Shown here one piece after another: positions 16,269 through 24,111 of a stretch of 36,473 bases of DNA (within the stretch, counting starts at the first letter, position 1; every line of letters starts with the position of its first letter). The stretch is taken from NCBI GenBank assembly GCA_017544665.1, contig JAFYDS010000147.1, forward strand, positions 1 through 36,473, in the 5' to 3' direction. The DNA is from Clostridia bacterium. GTDB taxonomy: Bacteria > Bacillota > Clostridia > Oscillospirales > Acutalibacteraceae. Below the pieces are notes generated by a model, which worked only from the letters and a program-made list of their open reading frames with translations, had not been told where the DNA came from and did not search any database. The translations under genes and the position numbers were made by a program.

Positions 16269-17345
16269 ATGAAATCTTTGACCCTGCTGATCAAGCCGGC
16301 GGCGGGGCTGTGCAACATGCGCTGCAGCTACTGCTTTTACCGCGCGGCAAGCGAACCAAGAGAAAACCGCGTCATGACGCAGGAAACGGTCGATGCGCTG
16401 ATCGAAAAGATCCGCGCGTACCGCCCCCTGTCTCTGTCCGTGCTGTTTCAGGGCGGCGAGCCGACGCTTGCGGGGCTGCCGTTTTTCAAAGCCTTTTCGA
16501 AAAAGATCCGCGAAGCCCTCTCCTGCCCCGTCAGCTACGCTTTGCAGACAAACGGTCTGCTGCTCGACGATGCCTTCGCGGCGTTCCTGCGGGAAAACGA
16601 TGTTCTGGTCGGTCTGTCGCTGGACGGCGACCGCCGGACGAACGACCGCTGCCGCCTCGACCAAAACGGGCGCAGCACGTTTTCGCAGGTGCTGGCCGCC
16701 GCTTCCCTTTTGCAAAAGCACGGCGTCGCGTTTAATATCCTCTCGGTGATCGACGACAAAAACGCCGCGGAAATCGACGCGACCTATTCATTTTTCAAAG
16801 CGCAGGGCTTCGGCTGTCTGCAGTTTATCCCCTGCGTGGACGAGGGCGGCGGGTCGCTGTCGGCAGACACATATGAAGCGTTTTTGAAAAAGTGCTTCGA
16901 TTTATGGTATGACGATTTTGAAAATGGCAGATATATCTCCGTACGTCATATCGACAATTACATCGGCATCCTGCTCGGCCATCCGCCCGAAAACTGCGCG
17001 ATGTGCGGCATATGCGGCAACTATTTTGTTGTGGAAGCGAACGGCGATCTGTATCCCTGCGACTTCTACTGCAAAGCGGCGTACCGGCTCGGCAGCGTCT
17101 TTGACGACGCCCCGTTTGAAGCGAACGAAACGCAACGGCGCTTTGTCGAAGCGTCCCGCGTCATCCACGCGCACTGCAAAACGTGCCGGTATTACGCGCT
17201 TTGCCACGGCGGCTGCAGACGGGACCGCATCGACGGCTTTACAAAGAACCAATACTGTACGGCGTATTACAACTTTTTCGACTACGCCGCGGACCGCATG
17301 GTACAGGCGGCAAAGGTGATACTGGCGCAGGAAAACAGAGCGTGA
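16269..17345 (+). CDS. Anaerobic sulfatase-maturating enzyme (radical SAM, SPASM)
   Basis: 358 residues. Oxidises the active-site Cys (or Ser) of sulfatases to C-alpha-formylglycine using S-adenosylmethionine, without oxygen. The radical-SAM cluster motif is CNMRCSYC (Cys 15, 19, 22), followed by GGEPTL near 62. The C-terminal SPASM domain binds auxiliary 4Fe-4S clusters through Cys 243, 246, 249, 264, 268, 303, 306, 312, 316 and 330. Asp265 in LYPCDFYC matches the catalytic Asp described for the clostridial enzyme. GAGGAAA precedes ATG 16269. Its target is almost certainly the Cys-type sulfatase encoded divergently. Oxygen sensitivity fits a strict anaerobe. Confidence 0.95.
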   Translation: MKSLTLLIKPAAGLCNMRCSYCFYRAASEPRENRVMTQETVDALIEKIRAYRPLSLSVLFQGGEPTLAGLPFFKAFSKKIREALSCPVSYALQTNGLLLDDAFAAFLRENDVLVGLSLDGDRRTNDRCRLDQNGRSTFSQVLAAASLLQKHGVAFNILSVIDDKNAAEIDATYSFFKAQGFGCLQFIPCVDEGGGSLSADTYEAFLKKCFDLWYDDFENGRYISVRHIDNYIGILLGHPPENCAMCGICGNYFVVEANGDLYPCDFYCKAAYRLGSVFDDAPFEANETQRRFVEASRVIHAHCKTCRYYALCHGGCRRDRIDGFTKNQYCTAYYNFFDYAADRMVQAAKVILAQENRA

Positions 17346-17358
17346 TACGGTCTGCCGC

Positions 17359-17387
17359 TTGTCAAATGGGCGGCGATACAGTATCAT
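17359..17387 (+). promoter_or_regulatory. Promoter of the oxidase-like gene
   Basis: TTGTCA (17359-17364), 17 nt, TATCAT (17382-17387), directly after the maturase stop. A GATAC-A-GTATC dyad (17375-17385) covers the -10. Confidence 0.6.
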
Positions 17388-17436
17388 GATGCAGAAAGAC
17401 AACGCACGCGGTGCGAAAGCAGAAAGGAGCAACCCC

Positions 17437-17850
17437 ATGACCCCAACAGAGATCTTTGATTTTGTTGATGCGCAAAAAACAGCGTTTATCGCTTCCGTCG
17501 ACGAAGACGGTTTTCCAAATCTGAAAGCCATGCTGGCGCCGCGGGAACGAGACGGCGTTACCTTTTACTTCACGACGAACACCTCTTCTCTGCGCGTCAA
17601 GCAGTATCTGAACAATCCAAAAGCGTCGATCTATTTCTATCACCGGGGCAGATTCCGTTATACCGGCGTGATGCTGAAGGGCACGATGCAGGTACTGACG
17701 GATCAGGAAACCAAAGACAGGATCTGGCGGACCGGCGATAGCATGTTTTATAAAAAAGGCGTGACCGATCCCGATTACTGTGTTTTGCAGTTCACTGCCA
17801 ACAGCGGACGTTATTATCAGGATCTGAAAACCGAAAGCTTTGTATTCTGA
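17437..17850 (+). CDS. Pyridoxamine 5'-phosphate oxidase-family (split-barrel flavin-binding) protein
   Basis: 137 residues, of the small FMN- or F420-binding split-barrel type, often seen as general stress or nitroimidazole-reductase-like proteins. Signs are the N-terminal AFIASVDEDGFPNLKAM strand pair (about 15-32), TFYFTTNTSS near 45, KQYLNNPKASIYFY near 58, and the GVMLKGTMQV strand. The ATG at 17437 is chosen for AAAGGAG 7 nt upstream; an earlier in-frame ATG lacks a site. It has its own promoter. True pyridoxine-phosphate oxidase activity is unlikely at this length; a flavin or heme reductase role is more plausible. Confidence 0.8.
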   Translation: MTPTEIFDFVDAQKTAFIASVDEDGFPNLKAMLAPRERDGVTFYFTTNTSSLRVKQYLNNPKASIYFYHRGRFRYTGVMLKGTMQVLTDQETKDRIWRTGDSMFYKKGVTDPDYCVLQFTANSGRYYQDLKTESFVF

Positions 17851-17866
17851 CTGCAGCAGCTTTCGG
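17831..17866. repeat. Inverted repeat across the stop codon of the oxidase-like gene
   Basis: CCGAAAGCT (17831-17839) and AGCTTTCGG (17858-17866), an 18-nt loop containing the stop TGA. There is no T-run directly after, so this is a 3'-end hairpin rather than a clear terminator. Confidence 0.5.
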
Positions 17867-17888
17867 TTGACCGCCCACCCATCAAACC

Positions 17889-17924
17889 CATTTTTTACAA
17901 AACGATCATTTTTTACAAAACGAT
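17889..17924. repeat. Tandem 18-bp duplication at the MATE gene start
   Basis: CATTTTTTACAAAACGAT occurs twice head to tail, the second copy running into the ATG at 17923. The AT-rich duplication occupies the place where a ribosome site would normally be. Confidence 0.85.
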
Positions 17925-19323
17925 GATGAAAACAAACAGTCTTACCAAAAAGTTCATAGGCGACAAGGCGTTCTATCGGCGCGTGCTGGCCATCGCCGTG
18001 CCAATTATGGTGCAAAGCGGCATCACGAATTTCGTGAGTCTGCTCGACAATATCATGGTCGGCAGGACCGGCACGGAGCAGATGAGCGGCGTCGCGATTG
18101 TCAATCAGCTGATCTTCGTCTTCTACCTTTGCTGCTTCGGCGGCTTTTCCGGCGCGGGCATTTTTACCGCCCAGTATTACGGCGCGCAGGACGACAAGGG
18201 CATCCGCCACACCTTCCGCTACAAGCTCTGGCTCGGCTTTGTGCTCGTGGCGGGCGCGCTGGTCGTGCTCGGCTTCTTCGGCGAAAACCTGATCTCGCTG
18301 TACCTGCGCGGGACGAACGACGGCGGAGATCCCGCCGCGGCGCTCGCGTTCGGGTGTGACTATCTGAAGATCATGCTCTTCTCCCTGCCCGCGTTCGCGC
18401 TTGTGCAGGTGTATTCCAACACCCTGCGCGAATGCGGCGAGACGGTCGTACCGATGCGTGCAGGGCTCGCGGCGGTGTTCGTCAACCTCGTTTTCAACTA
18501 TCTGCTGATCTACGGCAAGCTCGGCTTCCCCGCCCTCGGCGTCAAAGGCGCGGCGATCGCGACGGTACTGTTGCGCTGTGTGGAATTCACGGTAGTCGCC
18601 GTATGGACCCACAGCCACAAAGAGAAATGTCCCTATATCAAAGGCGTCTATCAAACGCTGTTCGTGCCGCCTGCGCTTGTCAAACGGTATTTCCTCACGG
18701 GGTCCCCTCTGCTCGTCAACGAGGCGCTGTGGTCCGCGGGGATGGCGATGCTCGCGCAGTGCTACTCCCTGCGCGGTCTGAATGTCGTCGCGGCGACGAA
18801 TATCGCCAACACCGTGTGCAACGTGTTCAACGTGGTGTTCTTCGCGATGGGCGACGCGATCGCGATCATCATCGGACAGCACCTCGGCGCGAAGGATTAC
18901 GACAAAGCGAAGGATGAGACGAACAAGATCATCGCGTTCTCGATTTTTATCGCAACCCTTGTGGGGATCGCGATCGCGGCGACGTCGCACCTGTTCCCGA
19001 TGATCTATAAAACAACGCCCGAGGCCAAGCAGATCGCCGCGCAGTTTTTGATCGCGCAGGCGGTCTTCACGCCGCAGATCGCGCTGCTGCACACCTCGTA
19101 TTTCACGATCCGCTGCGGCGGCAGGACGGTCATCACCTTTTTATTTGACAGCGTGTTCATGTGGGTCGTCAGCGTGCCGGTCGCGTTTTTGCTCAGCCGG
19201 TTCACCGACCTCTATGTCGTCTGGATCTTCGTCTTTTTGCAGGTGGCGGACTGGATCAAGTGCGTCATCGGCGTCGTGCTTGTCCGCAAGGGTGTCTGGA
19301 TGCAGAACATCGTTTCAGAGTAG
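17923..19323 (+). CDS. MATE-family multidrug/metabolite efflux transporter
   Basis: 466 residues, the family's usual size, with twelve predicted membrane segments and two MatE repeats. The N-terminal half has VPIMVQSGITNFVSLLDNIMVG and a PAFALVQVYSNTLRECGET loop; the second half carries GDAIAIIIGQHLGAKDYDKA, the counterpart loop. Such pumps exchange Na+ or H+ for cationic drugs or metabolites. Either ATG 17923 or 17926 can be the start; neither has a Shine-Dalgarno sequence, which is unusual in this window. It lies between the oxidase-like gene and the HTH-desulfoferrodoxin gene, all on the same strand. Confidence 0.93.
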   Translation: MMKTNSLTKKFIGDKAFYRRVLAIAVPIMVQSGITNFVSLLDNIMVGRTGTEQMSGVAIVNQLIFVFYLCCFGGFSGAGIFTAQYYGAQDDKGIRHTFRYKLWLGFVLVAGALVVLGFFGENLISLYLRGTNDGGDPAAALAFGCDYLKIMLFSLPAFALVQVYSNTLRECGETVVPMRAGLAAVFVNLVFNYLLIYGKLGFPALGVKGAAIATVLLRCVEFTVVAVWTHSHKEKCPYIKGVYQTLFVPPALVKRYFLTGSPLLVNEALWSAGMAMLAQCYSLRGLNVVAATNIANTVCNVFNVVFFAMGDAIAIIIGQHLGAKDYDKAKDETNKIIAFSIFIATLVGIAIAATSHLFPMIYKTTPEAKQIAAQFLIAQAVFTPQIALLHTSYFTIRCGGRTVITFLFDSVFMWVVSVPVAFLLSRFTDLYVVWIFVFLQVADWIKCVIGVVLVRKGVWMQNIVSE

Positions 19324-19353
19324 AAACCGGTTTCACACTCTACGGCGCGTAGG

Positions 19354-19382
19354 TTGCTTTTTGCACGGCGCTGCGGTATCAT
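19354..19382 (+). promoter_or_regulatory. Promoter of HTH-desulfoferrodoxin gene
   Basis: TTGCTT (19354-19359), 17 nt, TATCAT (19377-19382). The -10 and the bases after it (TATCATG..TGCAGAA) closely match those of the promoter at 17382. Confidence 0.5.
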
Positions 19383-19406
19383 GGCTGCAGAAGGGAGGAT
19401 TCCACT

Positions 19407-19994
19407 ATGAATCAATATATCACCGGCGCCATGATCAAACAGCTGCGGGAAGGGCGCGGCATGACGCAGCTGCAGCTGGCGGAAAAGCTCAATGTCAGCG
19501 ACAAGGCGATCTCCAAATGGGAGACCGGCCGCGGCTATCCGGATATCTCTTTGCTTGAACCCCTGGCCGCGTCTCTGGGCGTTTCCGTGATCGAGCTGTT
19601 CGCCGGGCAGCACGTGGTGAACACGAACCGGTCGTTCCATCTGCTGCGAACGAAATTTTACGTCTGTCCGCTGTGCGGCAACGTGATCCACAGCTTCGGC
19701 GAATCGGTCGTCAGCTGCTGCGGGATCACCCTGCCCCCGCTGGAGGCGGAGGACGCGGACAACAGCCACGTTTGCACGCTCGAACGGATCGAGGACGAAT
19801 ACTATTTTTCCGTTGACCACCCGATGACGAAGGTGCACTACATCTCGTTCCTCGCCGCTGTGAAAGACGACGGATACGAGATCAAAAAGCTGTATCCGGA
19901 AGGCAGCGCCGAGGCGCGCTTCCCGATTGCCGGCGTCCGGCGGTTCTACTATTACTGCAACCGCCACGGGCTGTTCCGGCTTTCGGTGCGGTGA
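19407..19994 (+). CDS. XRE-type HTH regulator fused to a desulfoferrodoxin/superoxide-reductase-like domain
   Basis: 195 residues. Residues 8-66 are a Cro/C1-type helix-turn-helix (MTQLQLAEKLNVSDKAISKW at 19-38). Residues 83-107 match the desulforedoxin iron site (Cys 87, 90, 104, 105: CxxC, then CC). Residues ~118-192 match the superoxide-reductase domain, with all five ligands of the Fe(His)4Cys centre in place: His121, His138 (DHPM), His144 (HYI), Cys184 and His187 (CNRHGL). The catalytic Lys before the first His is Ser here, which suggests sensing rather than turnover. Inference: a transcription regulator that reads superoxide or redox state with a non-heme iron centre. GGGAGG precedes ATG 19407. 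Confidence 0.85.
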   Translation: MNQYITGAMIKQLREGRGMTQLQLAEKLNVSDKAISKWETGRGYPDISLLEPLAASLGVSVIELFAGQHVVNTNRSFHLLRTKFYVCPLCGNVIHSFGESVVSCCGITLPPLEAEDADNSHVCTLERIEDEYYFSVDHPMTKVHYISFLAAVKDDGYEIKKLYPEGSAEARFPIAGVRRFYYYCNRHGLFRLSVR

Positions 19995-20046
19995 CCGCCG
20001 CGCAGTTTCACAAGAAACCAACCCACGCAAGAAAGGAGCGTTCCGT

Positions 20047-20370
20047 ATGCGCTATTGTCCCCGTTGCTGTCTGCCGTTTGACGCGGACCGCTGCCCCGTA
20101 TGCGGGAAAAAGAGCGAGCGCGACGTCGCGCCGGACGATCTCTGCTTTCTCACGGAGCAGGCACAGATCTGGAGCGGCATGCTGGCGGACGTGCTGACGC
20201 AGGAGCAGATCCCCTTTCTCCAAAAGAACGTGCTGGGCGCAGGCATCACGACGCGCATCGGCCCGATGCTGGAACGGGTGCGGTTCTATGTATTCTACCG
20301 GCAGCTTGCAGAAGCAAAGGACATTGTGGAAGGGTTGTTTTCCGCAAGCGAAGAAAGCGACGAAACTTGA
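20047..20370 (+). CDS. Small zinc-ribbon protein with a DUF2007-like C-terminal part
   Basis: 107 residues. The N-terminus has a zinc ribbon (YCPRC at 3-7 and CPVCGKK near 17-23). The remainder has the length and pattern of DUF2007 (putative signal-transducing, ferredoxin-like fold): an inherited LxxxxIPF motif, then a beta strand and a VFYRQLAEAKDIVEGLF helix. AAAGGAG precedes ATG 20047. It follows the HTH-desulfoferrodoxin gene by 52 nt on the same strand and ends at a strong terminator, so the two form a probable transcription unit. Function not known. Confidence 0.75.
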   Translation: MRYCPRCCLPFDADRCPVCGKKSERDVAPDDLCFLTEQAQIWSGMLADVLTQEQIPFLQKNVLGAGITTRIGPMLERVRFYVFYRQLAEAKDIVEGLFSASEESDET

Positions 20371-20391
20371 ATTGGAACAAGCAAAAAAGGC

Positions 20392-20417
20392 ACCTCCGCC
20401 GAGGAATCGGCGGAGGT
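20392..20417. terminator. Bidirectional terminator between convergent genes
   Basis: ACCTCCGCCGA (20392-20402), loop GGAA, TCGGCGGAGGT (20407-20417). It is followed by TTTTCTT on the plus strand and by CC-TTTTTT on the minus strand, serving both the zinc-ribbon gene and the amidase gene. Confidence 0.9.
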
Positions 20418-20490
20418 CGTTTTCTTGATTGGCATCCCGACGGCGGGACGCGGTTTTCTTACAGCAGCGTATCGAGCGCGGCGCCTTCGT

Positions 20491-21573
20491 TCAATCCAAC
20501 GGGCTATACCGATATGTCACCGCTGCGTTGCGGTCGGCGCAAAGGAGCAGCGACGGAGAAGACAAATCATAGACCGAGGACCACTGTGTGCTGTATGACC
20601 GCCCCTGCGCATCCGGCGCGGTACCGGTCAGCGCGACCTTCTGTAACAGCGCCATCGCTTCGTCGGCGGTCAGAACGCTGTTCTTTTCCTGCAGCGTCTC
20701 TTTCATGCCCGCATAGCGGTCCAGACCCTGCGCCTCATAGTCGAAAGGCACGTCGCTGAGATAAAAGTTTGTTGCGGCAAGGAACCCGTCCTCCGGTTCC
20801 ACCACGACCAGCTCGTCGCCGACATACTCCACGACGGCACTGCGGCCTGTTGCGTCCGCCATCTGGAAATGATAGCACCCGCCGGCAGAGGCGTGCATAT
20901 CGAACTGCCCGAGCAGCGCGATCGCTTCCTCCACAGTCGCTGCCTTGTCCAGCAGCACGCGGATCGCGAGGGTCGTATCGACATCGACCTTGTCGGTGTT
21001 CTGGTCGGTCGGCGGCGCCTGCAGTTGCAACACCCCGACGGCAAAGCCTTTTTCGTTGATGCCGTCCAGCGGGAAGTACGGCGCGCCCATGGCCACGATG
21101 CGGTCCTTCAGCTTTGCGGGCGTGTGGGTCTGGTCGTAGCCCAGAAAGCTCAGGTTGACCACGGAGACGGAACGGTAGCCGTCCTTCGGTGAGGTTTTGA
21201 CCACGGCGAGGTCCGTTTCCTGGTTGTCCAGATTACGTCCAAGCAGGAACTTTCCGTCCGGCGTTTGCGCAAAGAAGGTGGAGCAGGCCAACGACGGCAC
21301 GTCGTAGTCGATCCGGATCGGCAGACCCTTGAGCAGGATGCGGATCAGATACTTCGCCAGTTCGTCCTGCGTCTTCACGCCGCCGGCGTCCAGCAGCGCC
21401 TGCAGCTTGTAGTCTTCGCGATAGTCGATGACATAGATCCCGTGTTCTTCGTCGGTTTTCACGGTGAGGAGCGTCACGCCGAGCTTGCCGAACAGGACGA
21501 TCGCGGCGCAAAGGATGATGACTAAAAGACAACAGATGATTTTGATACCGAGATGCCGCTTGTTCCGTTTCAT
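20491..21573 (-). CDS. Membrane-anchored linear-amide C-N hydrolase (choloylglycine hydrolase family)
   Basis: 360 residues. Residues ~10-35 are a hydrophobic anchor after a KR-rich start, so the enzyme faces outward. It is an Ntn-fold amidase: ACSTFF places the nucleophile at Cys97, followed by GRNLDN with Arg113 and Asp116. The Cys-to-Arg (16) and Cys-to-Asp (19) spacings equal those of bile salt hydrolase (Cys2, Arg18, Asp21). Cys97 is internal, so maturation by cleavage before it is required. The late motif TQWSSVYD is closer to penicillin V acylase/N-acylamide hydrolases than to bile salt hydrolases. Substrate could be an N-acyl amide, a bile acid conjugate or a signalling lipid. AGAGAGG precedes ATG 21573. 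Confidence 0.85.
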   Translation of the reverse strand: MKRNKRHLGIKIICCLLVIILCAAIVLFGKLGVTLLTVKTDEEHGIYVIDYREDYKLQALLDAGGVKTQDELAKYLIRILLKGLPIRIDYDVPSLACSTFFAQTPDGKFLLGRNLDNQETDLAVVKTSPKDGYRSVSVVNLSFLGYDQTHTPAKLKDRIVAMGAPYFPLDGINEKGFAVGVLQLQAPPTDQNTDKVDVDTTLAIRVLLDKAATVEEAIALLGQFDMHASAGGCYHFQMADATGRSAVVEYVGDELVVVEPEDGFLAATNFYLSDVPFDYEAQGLDRYAGMKETLQEKNSVLTADEAMALLQKVALTGTAPDAQGRSYSTQWSSVYDLSSPSLLLCADRNAAVTYRYSPLD

Positions 21574-21704
21574 AAGAAATACCTCTCTCTCGTTGATTTT
21601 GGGAATCTGCGGGAACGTTGCGTCTCTACGCTTACTATAACGGAGTCGCCTGCAAAAATCTACCGGATTTTGAAGCCGTTTTGTAAAGTTTTTGTAACGA
21701 AAAG

Positions 21705-21733
21705 ACAGCCGCGGCCGGGGAAGCCGCAGCTGT
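21705..21733 (-). terminator. Terminator of alpha-galactosidase-like gene
   Basis: ACAGC-GCGGC paired with GCCGC-GCTGT (one C.A mismatch), then CTTTTCG on the minus strand, 30 nt past the stop. Confidence 0.7.
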
Positions 21734-21762
21734 TTTTGCCTATAGACGAATCACGGGGTCCT

Positions 21763-23796
21763 TTATCGTTTCGTCACTTCATAGAGCGCGGCGTCTTTCG
21801 CCCCGAGCGCCGCTGTCAGCAGACCGCGGCCGACGCTCTCCCTGCCGCGCCAAAGCTCTGTTGCCCGGTAGTTGCCGAGCCCCGTATCCACGGTAAAGAC
21901 GCGTGGGATCGCGTCAAAATTGAACACCGCGAGATAGGTCTTGTCCGCCGTTTCCAGCCTGTAGATGTTGGCAGTCCGGTTCCTGCTGTTCGTGATTACG
22001 GGCAAAAAGATCTGTCCGCGCTTCGCGACGGCAAGGATCTGCTCATTTGTCAGCAGCGATTCATACCGCGCGAACGCTTTTGCCGCGTCGCCGGCGGGAG
22101 ACACAAAGTTGTCGCCCGTCAAAAAGCTGGTGCCGGCAATCACGCCGCTCGTAATCCGGCTGCGGGCCTCCGCCTCGGTCGCGTCGCCGTCCTTGCCCCA
22201 GATCACGATGTGATCCGGGTCGGTGTAATCATAGAGTTCCTTTTCCCAAAAGCCGTAGGTCACGGCGTTCAGCGTGTATTCGGTGTCGCCGATATGATAG
22301 AACGCGTCGCACGCCAGTCTACGCCCGTTGGCATACTGATACGGGAAGGTCGGCGACATGGCGAGATTGAGGAAGATATCGTCGCCGATCATCTCGGTCA
22401 GGTATGTCATCGCGTAATTGTAGGCTTCGATTCCCGTCTGGATCCGGTCGTCATAGAAGTCCCCCTCGAAGGAAGCGTGGACCAGAAAGTCCAGTTTGAT
22501 ATAATCGACGCCCGCCGCCTTGATACGGTCCACCGTGTTTTGGACGTGCAGCTTCGTCGCGGGATGCGTCACATCCAGCGGAATACAGCCGTCCACCTCG
22601 CTCCCGTAAAACGACCCGTCCGCCTTTTTGAGCCGGATATCCTGATACGTCACGGTCTGATCCGTGCCCGGAACATAGTTGACCGACATCCCGTAGTCGT
22701 CCCACCATGAAACGAACGGCGCCGTATACAACCCGACCTTTTGTCCGTTTTGGTGACAGTGATCCACAAACTGCCGCAGCTCCTCGGCCGAAAGATTGTC
22801 CCAGTAGGAGTCGAGATTCACATACACCGGCGTTCCGTCCGCGCCCCAGACCGGCTGCAGCTTTTCTTTGATATAGTCGGAGGTGCCGACCGCCGTTTCG
22901 TAATTCAGCGCGGTCTGCACGCTACCCCAGCTGTTCCAGCCGAACGGGACGCTGTCCGTCACCGCCGCGCGTTTCGGCGTGATCGCGGTGTTCGCGCGGG
23001 CAAAGGTGTTGAGCCCCTCCTGCCAGTTGTCGAAGACGCCGATCAGCATCAGTGCCGACGAGACAATCTCCCCGCTGCGCGTGCCGTGTGGCTGCGCGCC
23101 CTGCCGCGGGTCCACCACGCCGCAGGTCAGGCGCAGCTCCTGTAAGCCGGACGCCGTTCCCTTCGTCAAAACGGCGCTTTTCCAGTGGTCGTGCTCCAAC
23201 GAGCCGAGGATCAGTCCGCCGCCGTCTTCCGGGGTGAACAGCGCGCCCGCTTCATAGCTGACCGTATCTTTGCCGAGCCCCTTGACCGAAAACGCCGCCC
23301 AGCCGTCGTTATCAAACGGAACCTCCAGCACATTCGTCCACAAATGGCGCAGCGGCTGCAGCTTTCCGTCGGTCACAATAAGCGGAGATACGGCGTTCGT
23401 CGCGACGCCCTGCGGACTTTGGAGCGTCACGCGGGTGGTAAACCAGTCCCTGTCCGAAGAGAAGGTGAACGTCTGCGTCAGATCCCACAGCCCCTCTCCC
23501 TGCATCCGCATCGAAAGCGTGACCTCGTTTCCTCTCTCCCGGGTTTCCGCGGAAAACGACGTGTAATCGCGGGAGGAGACCGAAGCGCCGTCCCGGTCAT
23601 AGGCGCAGAACGCGTCCTGAAAGAGCGTGCTGCCGTTCTTGGCAACGCTGAACGTTCCGTGCGCCGTGTCGTAGACCAGCGTATAGCCGCCGCAGCGGCA
23701 GACCGCGCCCGTTTCGTCGAGCGGCGCGGGCGGGACCAGCGCCCCGCAGATCGTATAGAACAAGGATACCAGCAGCAAAAGCAATCGTTTCAGCAT
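21763..23796 (-). CDS. Secreted clan-D glycoside hydrolase, alpha-galactosidase-like (GH36/GH27)
   Basis: 677 residues with an N-terminal signal sequence (LLLLLVSLFYTICGA), so it is secreted or surface bound. An N-terminal beta-sandwich (about 30-280) precedes a TIM barrel beginning at FGWNSWGS (~285-292). The catalytic nucleophile is the Asp in YIKLDF (D436 in this numbering). The acid/base is probably Asp497 in RRLACD, and a C-terminal beta domain closes the protein. Clan-D enzymes remove terminal alpha-galactose or alpha-N-acetylgalactosamine residues. The ATG at 23796 is preferred over the GTG nine bases earlier because GAGGTG lies 6 nt before it. Substrate is not certain. Confidence 0.85.
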   Translation of the reverse strand: MLKRLLLLLVSLFYTICGALVPPAPLDETGAVCRCGGYTLVYDTAHGTFSVAKNGSTLFQDAFCAYDRDGASVSSRDYTSFSAETRERGNEVTLSMRMQGEGLWDLTQTFTFSSDRDWFTTRVTLQSPQGVATNAVSPLIVTDGKLQPLRHLWTNVLEVPFDNDGWAAFSVKGLGKDTVSYEAGALFTPEDGGGLILGSLEHDHWKSAVLTKGTASGLQELRLTCGVVDPRQGAQPHGTRSGEIVSSALMLIGVFDNWQEGLNTFARANTAITPKRAAVTDSVPFGWNSWGSVQTALNYETAVGTSDYIKEKLQPVWGADGTPVYVNLDSYWDNLSAEELRQFVDHCHQNGQKVGLYTAPFVSWWDDYGMSVNYVPGTDQTVTYQDIRLKKADGSFYGSEVDGCIPLDVTHPATKLHVQNTVDRIKAAGVDYIKLDFLVHASFEGDFYDDRIQTGIEAYNYAMTYLTEMIGDDIFLNLAMSPTFPYQYANGRRLACDAFYHIGDTEYTLNAVTYGFWEKELYDYTDPDHIVIWGKDGDATEAEARSRITSGVIAGTSFLTGDNFVSPAGDAAKAFARYESLLTNEQILAVAKRGQIFLPVITNSRNRTANIYRLETADKTYLAVFNFDAIPRVFTVDTGLGNYRATELWRGRESVGRGLLTAALGAKDAALYEVTKR

Positions 23797-23827
23797 GGGT
23801 TTCACCTCTTCGTGTTTCGTTGTGTTG

Positions 23828-23857
23828 ATCGTATCAGAACCAGCAAACGCTTGTTAA
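23828..23857 (-). promoter_or_regulatory. Candidate promoter of the glycoside hydrolase gene
   Basis: Minus-strand TTAACA (23852-23857), 18 nt, TACGAT (23828-23833), 32 nt upstream of the ATG. Both boxes are imperfect. Confidence 0.4.
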
Positions 23858-23868
23858 GCGCAAAGCCG

Positions 23869-23901
23869 AAACAGCCGCAACTGGGGAAGTCGCGGCTGTT
23901 T
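23869..23901 (-). terminator. Terminator of the small-protein operon
   Basis: AAACAGCCGC (23869-23878) pairs with GCGGCTGTTT (23892-23901); a TTTCGGC follows on the minus strand. It lies 13 nt past the stop of the 50-residue gene. The sequence resembles the 21705 hairpin, sharing CAGCCGC, GGGGAA and CGC-GCTG. Confidence 0.65.
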
Positions 23902-23914
23902 GATTGTTTCGGCG

Positions 23915-24067
23915 TCATTTGATGATGTTCTTTTTCAGCTGAAGCTTTCTGGCCTTGTTGCTGTTCGGGCAGCCGTAATAATCCACGACTTCTTCCCCTT
24001 TCTTTTTTGAAAGCAGCGCGGCCAGCTTTTGAAGCAGGGTCTTCAAAAAAGTAATGATCGACGCCAT
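23915..24067 (-). CDS. 50-residue small protein with N-terminal amphipathic helix
   Basis: A short gene supported by a strong ribosome site (AAAGGAGG, 10 nt before the ATG at 24067) and by its place between an upstream gene (44-nt gap) and a terminator. Residues 1-20 would form an amphipathic helix: Ile, Leu, Phe and Ala on one face, Lys, Gln and Thr on the other (ASIITFLKTLLQKLAALL). A lysine cluster, a VVDYYGCPNS segment with the only Cys, and a basic tail follow. I recognise no family. It could be a membrane-active peptide or a partner of the membrane zinc-ribbon protein upstream. Confidence 0.7.
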   Translation of the reverse strand: MASIITFLKTLLQKLAALLSKKKGEEVVDYYGCPNSNKARKLQLKKNIIK

Positions 24068-24111
24068 GATGTGCGTGCCTCCTTTTCTCTGTGTTTTTTT
24101 CATTTCTTGTT

